From Desulfococcaceae bacterium HSG8 (lineage in GTDB: Bacteria; Desulfobacterota; Desulfobacteria; Desulfobacterales; 4be13), in the NCBI GenBank assembly GCA_030378015.1, contig JAUCGG010000006.1:20556-56770 (forward strand): a stretch of 36,215 bases of DNA, in the 5' to 3' direction. Below the pieces are notes generated by a model. It worked only from the letters and a program-made list of their open reading frames with translations, was not told the DNA's origin and ran no database searches. The translations under genes were made by a program, and so were the position numbers. How positions within the stretch are numbered: the first letter of the stretch is position 1; each line of letters opens with the position of its first letter. Positions 23,821 to 32,589 of the stretch are shown here, piece by piece.

Positions 23821-24879
23821 TCAGAAGATGAACTTGCTGATCTTATTAATCAGTTGTTTCTCTTTGAATAAGTCATCAACTCCCATAGCCAGGATATTTT
23901 TTCTGCTCCCTCCGGTTTCGTGAATCAGCTCATCTTGCACTGCCTTTGTATCCCTGCTCTTTAACTTGGTCATCAGAATAACTTTGGATTCATCTCCTCC
24001 GATTTGTCTTATCCTGTGAATGATTTCAAATCCTTTCCACTTACACTCCATCATGTTATCTTTCAAGGTGCAGGAGATACCTGTCAAATGGTATCCGTGA
24101 AGTATGAGCACATCCAATTCAAAATTCTTTCTCCACCCGGGCCTTTTAATTAACGGATTTTGTAATAATCCATTTTTATTATTGAGTCTGCTTTTAATAT
24201 TCTTTTCAAGAAGTCCAAAAACATAATCTTCAAGTACCCAGCCATTAGGAAATTTTCTATCAATGTTTTTCTGTCTTATACAGTTTTTAAATTCTTCAAA
24301 TTCCCGGACGTTTTTCGGATCCTTTCTTTGTTTGCATTCAAAGCCGTGAAGTTCGATAAGTTTCTCAAATTCAATTGAAACCTCATTTCTCAGATCTGAC
24401 ACAATGACATCATCTGAATCGTCATCCACAAGCCTGAAGTTTCTTGCATCAAGATATGAATATGTTTTTTCTCCTCTGGTTTGTATCTTTTTTTTCAATA
24501 TCCAATACAAATGAGTACTCATAGCTTTTGTCCCACCTGTATAGTTCAGATGGAATCTGTGTTCCTTGCGTTCATCCAGTTTTTTAATCATTTTTTCTTG
24601 TATATCATCCCGGATACGCTTGGCATGACTCGCATCTGAAAGAGATAAGAATTCAAATTTATATTTTTTCCCTTTCCATTTCTTTTCAAGCAATTTCGAA
24701 AGGTTGTCTGCCTGAATATTGGTTCCGGCTTGGAGATTATTATCCTCAGAATGAATCAGCCAGATTGTTTCAATATTTTCATTATGCTCCAGAAAATAAT
24801 CTGCCACAATAAAATTGGGAAGCGGGTTTGTGCCGACCAGCAGAACCAGATGATTGAAATCGAATATTTTATCACTCAT
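23821..24879 (-). CDS. CARF-domain effector with PD-(D/E)XK-like region (Card1/Can2-like)
   Basis: 352 residues. The N-terminal half is a CARF/Rossmann domain: LVLLVGTNPLPNFIVADYF at the start and LNYTGGTKAMSTHLYW (111-126), a loop typical of cyclic-oligoadenylate-binding Card1/DUF1887 proteins. The C-terminal half resembles the restriction-endonuclease fold: W-LEDYV (E217), FELDVL (D256), then GISCTLKD (267-274) where ExK is expected. The Lys of that motif is replaced by Thr, so nuclease activity is uncertain. It would be activated by Cas10's product. First gene of the operon, 18 bases before cas10; GGGAG precedes its ATG. The region to 25099 probably holds the operon promoter; a TATAGTATAGT near 24950 is a weak -10 candidate. 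Confidence 0.8.
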   Translation of the reverse strand: MSDKIFDFNHLVLLVGTNPLPNFIVADYFLEHNENIETIWLIHSEDNNLQAGTNIQADNLSKLLEKKWKGKKYKFEFLSLSDASHAKRIRDDIQEKMIKKLDERKEHRFHLNYTGGTKAMSTHLYWILKKKIQTRGEKTYSYLDARNFRLVDDDSDDVIVSDLRNEVSIEFEKLIELHGFECKQRKDPKNVREFEEFKNCIRQKNIDRKFPNGWVLEDYVFGLLEKNIKSRLNNKNGLLQNPLIKRPGWRKNFELDVLILHGYHLTGISCTLKDNMMECKWKGFEIIHRIRQIGGDESKVILMTKLKSRDTKAVQDELIHETGGSRKNILAMGVDDLFKEKQLINKISKFIF

Positions 24880-25099
24880 TGTCCGTCTCCCTTATTTTTT
24901 GAAAGTTTGCTCTAATTTCTAATGCATCCTACATCAAAATACTATACTATACATCATATTTCTCTGTATTTTCAGCAGAAAACAGAAAAATTTTGTCATA
25001 AAAATTGATGCACATCGTATTCATATCAGAAAAAAATGCAGTGGATATTTGATCGCCCCATATGCATCAAGCTAAGAAGATACCGATCCTCGGAGAAAT

Positions 25100-25228
25100 T
25101 TATTCGTCCGCGAGAAGACCGCCGAAGGGTCCCGTATGCATGCTCAGATCACTGATTCCCATCCTTTTCGCCGACTCAGGCAAGGTCGAAAAATTCTGCT
25201 CTGCTTCCGAATATGTGAAGACTTTCAT
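25100..25228 (-). pseudogene. Phd/YefM-type antitoxin remnant, 42 residues
   Basis: GGAGGTGAAGAT precedes an ATG, and the start MKVFTYSEAEQNFSTLPESA matches the N-terminus of Phd-type antitoxins (FTYSEARQNFS). After about 24 codons the frame changes character and stops; a KDGNQ run in another frame suggests an internal deletion with a frameshift. No toxin gene follows. It is probably a dead antitoxin whose start signals are intact. Confidence 0.5.
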
Positions 25229-25334
25229 ATCTTCACCTCCAAAACATCAATATTGTATGATTTGGCTATGGCAACTAATCTTTACAAATCGTTGCGAACG
25301 AACACTGACCACACTGACATCACCTAAGTTTTTA

Positions 25335-25446
25335 CTCGTTCCCAAGCTCCGCCTGGGGAATGCATTACGCAATGCTCTGCCTTGCGAGATATTTTTCTTA
25401 ACCTGCCGGTTTTACGATGAAACACGAGGCAGAGCCTGGGAACGAG
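25335..25446. repeat. Inverted-repeat element (GTTCCCAAGCTCCGCC-like)
   Basis: CTCGTTCCCAAGCTCCGCC at 25335-25353 is matched in reverse complement by GGCAGAGCCTGGGAACGAG at 25428-25446 with two differences. The inner part holds a smaller palindrome (GGGGAATGCATTACGCAATGC). A related hairpin, GTTCCCAAACGGAGTTTGGGAAC, occurs at 31529-31552. Confidence 0.65.
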
Positions 25447-25455
25447 AGTTAAGTT

Positions 25456-25512
25456 TGTCAGTTGTCCGTCGTTCGTGGTCAGTTGCAACGGGCCACGGAC
25501 AACTGACAACTC
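25456..25512. repeat. Fold-back heptamer repeat (GTCAGTT/GTCCGTC type)
   Basis: A few units of GTCAGTT, GTCCGTC and GTTCGTG, then the loop GTTGCAAC, then the complementary ACGGACAACTGACAACT. It reaches the mraY stop codon (25511) and has the same loop sequence as the large array at 28366-28824. Confidence 0.7.
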
Positions 25513-26590
25513 ACCTAAGTTTCAACGTACTGATAGCCATAAGCGCGAGCGCTATGGAGATGATCCAGAACCGCACGATCACTTTGGGTTCGGGCCATCC
25601 TTTGAGTTCAAAATGATGATGAAGGGGCGCCATTCTGAATATCCGCTTGCCGTTTGTCACTTTGAAAAAGCCGACCTGGAAGATAACGGAGAGCACTTCC
25701 ATAACAAAAAGGCCCCCGACCAGCACCAGCATTATCTCCTGTTTAGTGATGACGGCCACTGTCCCGATTACAGCCCCAAGGGCAAGAGAGCCGACATCTC
25801 CCATGAAAACCTGCGCGGGATAGGTGTTAAACCACAGGAAACCAAGCCCCGCACCGACCAGGATGCCGCAGAAAATGGTGATCTCACCGCTGCCTGCAAC
25901 ATAATTGATCTGCAGGTACTCGGAAAGTCTGTTATGCCCCGTCACATAGGCAAACACCATGTAAGTTACGGACACAATAATTACAGGACCTATGGCAAGC
26001 CCGTCAAGTCCGTCTGTAAGATTTACGGCATTTGATGTCGCTACAATGACTAGAGCGGCAAAAAAGATGTACCCCCATCCCAGATCCGGTGAAACATTTT
26101 TAAAAAACGGTATGGTCACACGGGTATCAAAATCCAGGCAGAAATATATAAAAAATCCCGCGATCATTGCCAGGAACACCTGCATCGCAAATTTGCCCCG
26201 TGCGCTCAACCCTTTGTTTCGTTTTTTTATCAGCATGAGATAGTCATCAATAAAACCGATGAAACCATAGCCGATAATGACCAGCAGAACGACCCAACTG
26301 TAACAATTGGCCAGATCCATCCAGAGAAGAGTGGATACGACAACGGAAAAAATAATCAGCGTTCCCCCCATTGTCGGGGTTCCGGCTTTTTTATGATGGG
26401 TTTCCGGGCCGTCGTTCTGGATATACTGCCCGATCTGCATTTCAGTCAGTTTCTTAATCACCCAGGGACCCAGAAAAAAGCAAATAAAAAAAGCTGTCAG
26501 ACTGGCGTAGATTGTTCGAAATGTGATATAACGGAATACATTAAAAAAGGATATGGTGTCGTGAAGCGGATACAGCAGATGATAAAGCAT
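25511..26590 (-). CDS. mraY: Phospho-N-acetylmuramoyl-pentapeptide-transferase
   Basis: MraY makes lipid I on the inner face of the membrane. 359 residues, the normal length, with about ten membrane segments. Key motifs: [24 protein letters not shown], the active-site [28 protein letters not shown], and the C-terminal [15 protein letters not shown] start at ATG 26590, with AGGA seven bases upstream. The open frame upstream (to 26899) is only the heptamer repeat read as HVSRFTF repeats and is not protein. murD, ftsW and the rest of the cluster do not follow; the CRISPR island does. Confidence 0.95.
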   Translation of the reverse strand: MLYHLLYPLHDTISFFNVFRYITFRTIYASLTAFFICFFLGPWVIKKLTEMQIGQYIQNDGPETHHKKAGTPTMGGTLIIFSVVVSTLLWMDLANCYSWVVLLVIIGYGFIGFIDDYLMLIKKRNKGLSARGKFAMQVFLAMIAGFFIYFCLDFDTRVTIPFFKNVSPDLGWGYIFFAALVIVATSNAVNLTDGLDGLAIGPVIIVSVTYMVFAYVTGHNRLSEYLQINYVAGSGEITIFCGILVGAGLGFLWFNTYPAQVFMGDVGSLALGAVIGTVAVITKQEIMLVLVGGLFVMEVLSVIFQVGFFKVTNGKRIFRMAPLHHHFELKGWPEPKVIVRFWIISIALALMAISTLKLR

Positions 26591-26607
26591 AAGTTGTCCT
26601 ATATAAT

Positions 26608-26928
26608 GAAGTTTGAAGTTTGAAGTTTGAAGCGTGAAGCGTGAAGCGTGAAACGTGAAACGTGAAACGTGAAACGTGAAACGTGAAACGTGAAACGTGA
26701 AGCGTGAAGCGTGAAGCGTGAAACGTGAAACGTGAAACGTGAAACGTGAAACGTGAAACGTGAAACGTGAAACGTGAAACGTGAAGCGTGAAGCTTGAAA
26801 CGTGAAGCTTGAAACGTGAAACGTGAAACGTGAAACGTGAAGCGTGAAACGTGAAGCGTGAAACGTGAAACGTGAAACGTGAAGTCCGTAACACATCACG
26901 CATCACGTTTCACGCATCACGTTTCAAA
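26608..26928. repeat. Fold-back heptamer array (GTGAAAC/GTGAAGC) between murF and mraY
   Basis: About 40 tandem units of GTGAAAC or GTGAAGC (GAAGTTT at the left edge) run to about 26884. After a short break come inverted units (ATCACGC, GTTTCAC, GTTTCAA) at 26893-26928 that can pair with the array. The right edge encodes the last codons and stop of murF. Period-7 units also give open frames with a period of seven residues, which are artefacts. Confidence 0.9.
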
Positions 26929-28352
26929 CTCTGAACAATTTCTTCCATTTTCATCCCCCTGGAGCCTTTCACCAGAACCCAGTCGCCAGGTCTGAGCGAG
27001 TTCTTCAGGTCTTCTGTGATTTCAGGTTTGGTTCCTGTCAGGATATCCCGGGAATCCATTCCATCCCGTGCTCCGTCCGCAACAGCGTCCGCGAATTCCC
27101 CGGCAGCGTAAAGCTTTGCAATACCCGAGCCTGAAGCCAGGGAGCCGATTTTCCTGTGCATGGCTGCTGCATATTCACCGAGTTCAAGCATGTCCCCGAT
27201 AACAATGATGCCTCTTCCAGCGCCTTTTAATGAGCGGAGCGTCATGATTGCCGATTCCATGGAACCCGGGTTGGCATTATATGTATCATCAATAATATTA
27301 ATATTATCCCCTGTTGTGAGGATATTCATTCTTCCCTGCACGGGTCTGAAATCTTCAAGTCCTGCCCTGATCTCCTGGCCTGATAACCCCAGGACATGCC
27401 CGACAGATGCCGCGGCAAGCGCGTTTGAAACCATAAAACTGCCAGGGGTTCCCAGGTTAACCGGGATATCATCTTCTCCCGGCAGCGTCAGGACAAAAGA
27501 TATGCCGGTGTCCCCCTCTTTTACAGAAGAGGCTCTGACAGCCGCATCCCCCGAACTCCCGAAAAGGAGAAGATTTTTTATATTCCGGTACCGGGTACTC
27601 ATGCCCGCCAATTTCAATATCCTCGGATCATCTGCATTCAGGATCGCGGTTCCGCCGGGCCTGATTTTTTCCAGGAGTTCCCCTTTGGCGTTCATAATGG
27701 CTTCCATTGAACCTAATTTCCCGATATGCGCCGGGCCTATATTCGTGATGAGACCCACATCCGGCAGGCAGATTTCCCCAAGTCGCCGAATCTCTCCGGG
27801 CCCGTTCATGCCCAGTTCCAGAATTGCCCATTTGTATGACTGATTCATGCCCAGGAGGGTTAAAGGAAGTCCGATCTCGTTATTGAAGTTTCCCTTGGTG
27901 GATAATGTGGTAAACCGCCGGGAGACCACGCCGGCTGTCATCTTCCTGGTGGTGGTTTTGCCGTTTGAACCGGTCAGAGCGACAACTGAAATATCTGTGC
28001 GCCTCCGGTGGAACCCGGCAATATCGCCCAGTGCCCGGGTCGTGTCGTTTACTGCGATACAGACAACCCCCTTTTCTTTCCACTCGGTAAGGGGAAAATC
28101 ATCAGCCCTGTCCCTGGCGATAATCAGACCGCGAATACCCTGTTCCACCACATTTTCTGCAAAACTGTGTCCGTCATGAACTTCGCCCTTGATTGCGACA
28201 AACAGGTGATCCCCGGGGATATTCCTGGAATCAATGGAAATTCCCCGAAAAGAACAAGCCCCGTCTCCGAACAGCAGATTCCCCGCTACCGCGTCTGAAA
28301 TTTCAGCAATTGTCCACCGTACAGTTTCCGAATCCCGATTTTCAACTTTCAT
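26910..28352 (-). CDS. murF: UDP-N-acetylmuramoyl-tripeptide--D-alanyl-D-alanine ligase
   Basis: MurF adds D-Ala-D-Ala to UDP-MurNAc-tripeptide in the cytoplasm. About 480 residues, slightly longer than average. Motifs: DSRNIPGDHLFVAIKGEVHDG at the N-terminal domain, the ATP loop TGSNGKTTT (127-135), LELGMNGPGEIRRL, TNIGPAHIGKLGS and IIDDTYNANPGSM. The C-terminal SLKRDA lies in the heptamer repeat at 26910-26928. The ATG 28352 is preferred over a TTG just before it; AAGGA lies about seven bases upstream. It would act just after MurE, whose gene is missing here. Confidence 0.93.
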   Translation of the reverse strand: MKVENRDSETVRWTIAEISDAVAGNLLFGDGACSFRGISIDSRNIPGDHLFVAIKGEVHDGHSFAENVVEQGIRGLIIARDRADDFPLTEWKEKGVVCIAVNDTTRALGDIAGFHRRRTDISVVALTGSNGKTTTRKMTAGVVSRRFTTLSTKGNFNNEIGLPLTLLGMNQSYKWAILELGMNGPGEIRRLGEICLPDVGLITNIGPAHIGKLGSMEAIMNAKGELLEKIRPGGTAILNADDPRILKLAGMSTRYRNIKNLLLFGSSGDAAVRASSVKEGDTGISFVLTLPGEDDIPVNLGTPGSFMVSNALAAASVGHVLGLSGQEIRAGLEDFRPVQGRMNILTTGDNINIIDDTYNANPGSMESAIMTLRSLKGAGRGIIVIGDMLELGEYAAAMHRKIGSLASGSGIAKLYAAGEFADAVADGARDGMDSRDILTGTKPEITEDLKNSLRPGDWVLVKGSRGMKMEEIVQSLKRDA

Positions 28353-28365
28353 CAATATGTCCTTT

Positions 28366-28824
28366 GTCAGTGGTCAGTCGTCAGTCGTCAGTTGTCAGTT
28401 GTCCGTTGTCAGTCGTCAGTTGTCAGTCGTCAGTTGTAAGTTGTCCGTTGTCAGTTGTCAGTTGTCAGTCGTCAGTCGTCAGTTGTCAGTCGTCAGTGGT
28501 CAGTCGTCCGTTGTCAGTCGTCCGTCGTCAGTCGTCAGTTGTCCGTTGTCAGTCGTCCGTTGTCAGTCGTCCGTTGTCAGTCGTCCGTTGTCCGTTGTCC
28601 GTTGTCAGTCGTCAGTTGTCAGTTGTCAGTTGTCAGTTGTCCGTTGTCAGTCGTCAGTTGTCCGTTGTCAGTTGTCAGTCGTCCGTTGTCCGTGGTCAGT
28701 TGTCAGTTGTCAGTTGTCAGTTGTCAGTCGTCAGTTGTCCGTTGTCAGTCGTCAGTTGTCCGTTGTCAGTTGTCCGTTGTCCGTGGTCAGTTGCAACGGG
28801 CAACGGACCACTGACCACTGACCA
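28366..28824. repeat. Large fold-back heptamer array (GTCAGTT/GTCCGTT) between ftsI and murF
   Basis: About 60 units of GTCAGTT, GTCAGTC or GTCCGTT run from 28366 to about 28795. Then come GTTGCAAC and inverted units (ACGGACCACTGACCACTGACC). It fills the whole space where murE normally lies. The ftsI C-terminus (residues about 581-603) is encoded by it. Confidence 0.9.
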
Positions 28825-30563
28825 ATTGACGCTGTCAATCTCTCTGTCCCGTGTGCAGGCGGAACAGAGAGATGGTTCAGTGCCTTGTGTGCAATGCTTC
28901 TGAATGCAGGAGCTGCGACATCGCCTCCGTAATGATTTTTCCGCGGCTCGTCAACCACCACCAGGATGGCGATTTCCGGGGCTTCTTCCGGCACGAACCC
29001 GACAAACGATGCCGTATATCTCCCCTTTGCGTATTTTCCTCTTTTATCAATTTTCTGAGCCGTTCCTGTTTTTCCGCATACAGAATATCCTTTGAGTGCG
29101 GCTTTAACCCCGGTTCCGCCTTTTTCAACCACAGATGCCATCATTTTTTTTACAGTTCGGGCAGTTTCCTCCGAGATGACCCTTCGAACCTTCTGAGGTC
29201 CGAAACTTTCCACAGGACGTCCGTTCGGGTCAGTTACCGCCTGGACAATATAAGGTTTCATGAGAACCCCGCCATTTGCAATTGCACAGACGGCAGATAT
29301 TAGCTGGATGGCGGACACGGAAATCCCCTGCCCGAATGAGATGGCTCCTGCGTCAATCTCTGACCAGCGTTTGTAATGGGACAGGCTGCCAGCGGTTTCC
29401 CCGGGACAGTCAATATCGCTCTTTTTTCCGAAACCGAAATCCAGGAGGGTTTTATAAAGGGCTTCGGGGCCCACGGTCTTGCCCACTTTGATGATCCCGA
29501 TATTGCTGGAATATTTTACGATTTTCTGAAGAGTCAGCCATCCGTATGGGCGGGAATCATGAACCGTATCCTCACCGACCCTGTATGCCCCGTTTTCGCA
29601 AAAAAATATGGTGTCCTCTTCACAGCCGCCATATTCGAGTGCCGCGGCCGTACTGAACACCTTCATTGTGGAACCAGGCTCGAAGGGATCGGTTATGGCT
29701 TTGTTCCGCCAGAGTTCCCTGTCAAATTTTACAAATGAATTGGGGTTGAAGAGGGGGACATGAGCGAGTGCCAGCACCGCGCCTGTGCGGGGAACCATGA
29801 CGATTGCCATTCCGGATTTGGCTGAAAATTTTTCAACAGCTTCTTCCAGCGCGTTTTCAGTGACAAACTGGATTGTCCGATCAATGGTGAGGTAAAGATT
29901 GTTTCCGCTGTCTTTTTCCGGGAGGAGCGAATCCGGGTGCTGACTTCTTATATCCCTGTCAAATATACGTCCCAGCGCGTCCTTTAAAACTGTAAATTTG
30001 CTCTCGCTCCCTTTCAGGTACCTGTCATAATAAAATTCGATTCCCTCCAGGCCGTGCCCGTCAATACCCGTAAATCCGATCACCTGGGCAGCGAGCATTT
30101 TGCTCGGATAGTAGCGGCTGTATTCCGGGATAAAGTCAATTCCCTTCAGATTGAGGGATCTGAGGGCCTGTGTTTCTCTGGGCGTTACCTGACGCTTGAC
30201 CCAGACAAAGGAGCGATCTGATTCAACCTTTCGGTTAAGTTGCTGCCTGTCAATGTTCAATTCTTGTGCAAGGGCATTCACAACGCTTTCGCTGTCCTTA
30301 ACATGGCGGGGATATACAGCAACGGATCTTCCATCAATACTTACGGCCATTTCCCTGCCGTTTATGTCGTATATGCTTCCGCGCTTTCCAAGGGTGGTCA
30401 CGACTCTCACGTATTCATCAGATGCTCTTTTAAAAAGATCTGAATAACAGAATACCTGGAGATACACAGCCTTTGAGCCGATCACCAGGAAAAGGAAAAT
30501 AAATAAAAAACCGATTGATCTGATACGTAATTTAATACGTTTTTCGTTAATAGCAGGTTTCAT
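28752..30563 (-). CDS. ftsI: Peptidoglycan D,D-transpeptidase FtsI (PBP3)
   Basis: FtsI cross-links septal peptidoglycan in the periplasm. 603 residues: one N-terminal membrane segment (about 16-36), a pedestal domain with RGSIYDINGREMA, and a transpeptidase domain with catalytic S298 and K301 (PGSTMK), SSN at 352-354, and KTG at 498-500. The C-terminal 23 residues, with alternating WSVVRCPLQLTTDN-like text, come from the heptamer array, so the native end is probably near residue 578. The ATG at 30563 has no strong Shine-Dalgarno; the 76 bases before it hold another repeat. No PASTA domain. Confidence 0.93.
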   Translation of the reverse strand: MKPAINEKRIKLRIRSIGFLFIFLFLVIGSKAVYLQVFCYSDLFKRASDEYVRVVTTLGKRGSIYDINGREMAVSIDGRSVAVYPRHVKDSESVVNALAQELNIDRQQLNRKVESDRSFVWVKRQVTPRETQALRSLNLKGIDFIPEYSRYYPSKMLAAQVIGFTGIDGHGLEGIEFYYDRYLKGSESKFTVLKDALGRIFDRDIRSQHPDSLLPEKDSGNNLYLTIDRTIQFVTENALEEAVEKFSAKSGMAIVMVPRTGAVLALAHVPLFNPNSFVKFDRELWRNKAITDPFEPGSTMKVFSTAAALEYGGCEEDTIFFCENGAYRVGEDTVHDSRPYGWLTLQKIVKYSSNIGIIKVGKTVGPEALYKTLLDFGFGKKSDIDCPGETAGSLSHYKRWSEIDAGAISFGQGISVSAIQLISAVCAIANGGVLMKPYIVQAVTDPNGRPVESFGPQKVRRVISEETARTVKKMMASVVEKGGTGVKAALKGYSVCGKTGTAQKIDKRGKYAKGRYTASFVGFVPEEAPEIAILVVVDEPRKNHYGGDVAAPAFRSIAHKALNHLSVPPAHGTERLTASIGQWSVVRCPLQLTTDNGQLTTDN

Positions 30564-30574
30564 AGTGGTCTTTT

Positions 30575-30636
30575 GTCAGTCGGCAGCCCTCAGTCGGCAG
30601 TCGGCAGTTGCAACTGAGGACTGCCGACTGAGGACG
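30575..30636. repeat. Fold-back heptamer array (TCGGCAG) between ftsL and ftsI
   Basis: Units of TCGGCAG/CAGTCGG, then TTGCAACT, then inverted CTGCCGACTGAGGAC. It repeats the array-loop-inverse plan of 28366-28824, with the TTGCAAC loop again, but with another heptamer. Confidence 0.8.
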
Positions 30637-30638
30637 GA

Positions 30639-30920
30639 CTATTCTGAAAGAATGATCATTTGTTCCGGGCCGGGAGTTTTAAGTCCTAGCTGGTGTTCTG
30701 CAATCCGGGCTATCCGGTCCGGGGATTTGAGCCTGGCAAGTTCGATTTTCAGGTTGTTTTGCAGGAGCATCAGTTTTCTGTGTTTTTCAGTTTCCTGTGA
30801 TATTTCATACCCCGCCTGAACACACTGGACCCTGCACCATGTGTAAAAAAGTAGCTGGCCGATGAACACAGACATCAGAAGGATCCATATCCCTATGATT
30901 TTCAGTTCGGACTTCTTCAA
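30639..30920 (-). CDS. ftsL: FtsL-like cell-division protein
   Basis: A small bitopic protein: a basic start (KKSELK), a membrane segment (IIGIWILLMSVFIGQLLFYTW), a helical coiled-coil-like stretch (QETEKHRKLMLLQNNLKIELARLKS) and RIAEHQLGLKTPGPEQMI. This is the FtsL pattern and position, between rsmH and ftsI. FtsL binds FtsB/FtsQ and activates FtsI-FtsW. I prefer a TTG start at 30920, with GGAG nine bases upstream. The frame stays open to an ATG at 30989, but that stretch lies in a dispersed repeat (GCCCTGAAAGGGCTG). Confidence 0.75.
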   Translation of the reverse strand: MKKSELKIIGIWILLMSVFIGQLLFYTWCRVQCVQAGYEISQETEKHRKLMLLQNNLKIELARLKSPDRIARIAEHQLGLKTPGPEQMIILSE

Positions 30921-30944
30921 TTTCGGAATCTCCGCGGTTATCAA

Positions 30945-31115
30945 TGCCCTGAAAGGGCTGCATATTATAGCCCTGAGAAAGATTTCCAAAGGCGCTGAAC
31001 CAAATATCCGACCTTCGGAGTATCGAATGCCCTGAAAGGGCTGTATATTCTAGCCCAGGGTAATCACCCTGGGAAAGAATTTCCAAAGACACGATTTTCC
31101 CTGAAAGGGATACAT
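30945..31115. repeat. Dispersed GCCCTGAAAGGGCT repeats upstream of ftsL
   Basis: Two copies of a segment with CCCTGAAAGGGCTG, then TAT-ATTxTAGCCC, then AAAGATTTCCAAAG, lie about 77 bases apart (near 30948 and 31030); a third partial copy is near 31099. All are small palindromes. Confidence 0.65.
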
Positions 31116-31557
31116 AAAAAATTTCAATTGTTGAAATTGTGAACTATAGATGTCCTCATATGACTTGATACGTTTTTTTTTCGGAAAACGCCTTCAATGG
31201 CAATGTTTGAATCTCAAATTTTGATATCATGTCATATGGGGATGTCAATAAGTATTTCTGTACCCAGCTTTGCGCCTTTTCTTTGCGCCTCTGCGCCTTT
31301 GCGAGAAAAAATATACCGGAAAACTTTTGGCCGGGTACTTACTCCCGAGATCACGAATGAAATTGCAGTTCCCTTCATAACGCAAGTGAAAACAATAAAG
31401 CAATAGGGTAAAAAGAGTATTCACAGGTGGATATATCCTACCTTTTGTGAATTCACACCATGTGCAATTTCTTCTTAACCCGCAGAGTCTGTGTCATTAT
31501 GCAAACAGAGTTTGCCTGCAAGTGTGTTCCCAAACGGAGTTTGGGAACAAGGTCTGA
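31116..31557. other. Non-coding gap between rsmH and ftsL
   Basis: No frame on either strand looks like a gene. It holds a GCGCCTTTTCTTTGCGCCTCTGCGCC stretch (31272-31297) of repeated GCGCC words, a hairpin with TTGTGAATTCACA (31445-31457), and a GTTCCCAAACGGAGTTTGGGAAC hairpin at 31529-31552 just after the rsmH stop, which may act as a terminator or mobile repeat. Confidence 0.5.
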
Positions 31558-32502
31558 CTACAGCCTTTCTGCGGCCCGAAGTTTCGTGCTTCTCGCCATA
31601 GGATTGACAGCTATCTCTTCTGCTGTCGGCTGCCGGGGCTTTTTTGTCAGAATGCGTATGACACTCTCTTTATTGCAGGTACATATCGGCATTGCACGGG
31701 ATCGCGGACATATACATTCTTTTTCCATTTCCTTCATCCGATGTTTTACAATCCTGTCTTCAAGGGAATGAAATGACAAAACGCAGATTCTGCCCCCGGG
31801 CTTCAGTAAATCCGCTGATTTCTGCATGAAAGAATCCAGCCGTTCAAGCTCCTTGTTGACAGCAATTCTGAGCGCCATAAATACGCGGGTGGCCGGATGA
31901 ATCTTTTTCGGATAAGCCTTCCTGGGAATTGCATCACATATTATCTGGGATAGCTGCCTGCTGGAAGCAATCCGCCGGTGTTTTCTTACTTCTGCAATCC
32001 TCCGCGCTATGCGCCTTGCCCATCGCTCCTCCCCGTATTCTTTAAAGATTTTTTCAAGCTGGTCTTGGCCCAGATCATTTACCAAATCTCCTGCTGTGGT
32101 ATCTGATCCGATATCCATCCGCATGTCAAGCGATTCATCCCTTTTGAAGCTGAAGCCCCTGCCCCCTGATTCAAGCTGATGGAGTGAAAGCCCGAGATCA
32201 AGGAGGATGCCATCAACGGATTGAATATTTAATTGAGAAAGAATATCGGAAAGATAAATAAAATTGCTGTGGAAAATGCGGACATTTCGGCTGTATGGTT
32301 TCAAAATCGCCTCTGCATTGGCAACAGAGTCCTTATCCTGGTCCATACCGATCACCATCCCGTCCGGTGTGATTCTTTCCAGGATAGCGCGGGTATGGCC
32401 TGCTCCACCGAGGGTGCAATCCGCGTAAACCATGCCCGATTTACAATCCAGGTAGTCTATAACCTCCTGTAACATTACGGGGATATGATGGTATGATGGC
32501 AT
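31558..32502 (-). CDS. rsmH: 16S rRNA (cytosine(1402)-N(4))-methyltransferase
   Basis: RsmH (MraW) methylates C1402 of 16S rRNA. 314 residues, the usual length. It starts YHHIPVMLQEVIDYLDCKSG, has the SAM-binding DCTLGGAGHT, LLDLGLSLHQLES, then GEERWARRIARRIAE and RVFMALRIAVNKELE, and ends with the GRICVLSFHSLEDRIVKH block and a Cys-rich loop (CICPRSRAMPICTC). I use ATG 32502; a TTG at 32544 would add 14 unlikely residues. First gene of the dcw cluster here; mraZ is not present upstream. Confidence 0.95.
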   Translation of the reverse strand: MPSYHHIPVMLQEVIDYLDCKSGMVYADCTLGGAGHTRAILERITPDGMVIGMDQDKDSVANAEAILKPYSRNVRIFHSNFIYLSDILSQLNIQSVDGILLDLGLSLHQLESGGRGFSFKRDESLDMRMDIGSDTTAGDLVNDLGQDQLEKIFKEYGEERWARRIARRIAEVRKHRRIASSRQLSQIICDAIPRKAYPKKIHPATRVFMALRIAVNKELERLDSFMQKSADLLKPGGRICVLSFHSLEDRIVKHRMKEMEKECICPRSRAMPICTCNKESVIRILTKKPRQPTAEEIAVNPMARSTKLRAAERL

Positions 32503-32589
32503 ATAAAATTTTTCCGATGGCTTCCTTTTTATCCAGAAGGGCAATTATTTTATCATCAGAAGTCCGTTTTTGCAAATGAAAACGAAATT

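Noticed and set aside
26541..26906. Proteins of repeated HVSRFTF-type units on the minus strand upstream of mraY
   Set aside because: They are translations of the GTGAAAC heptamer array. A period of seven bases gives a period of seven codons without stops.
28366..28824. Heptamer arrays as CRISPR arrays
   Set aside because: The unit is seven bases with no spacers between units.
28193..28903. Three long plus-strand frames with repeated QLSVVS-type units
   Set aside because: They are readings of the GTCAGTT heptamer array and antisense of murF/ftsI ends.
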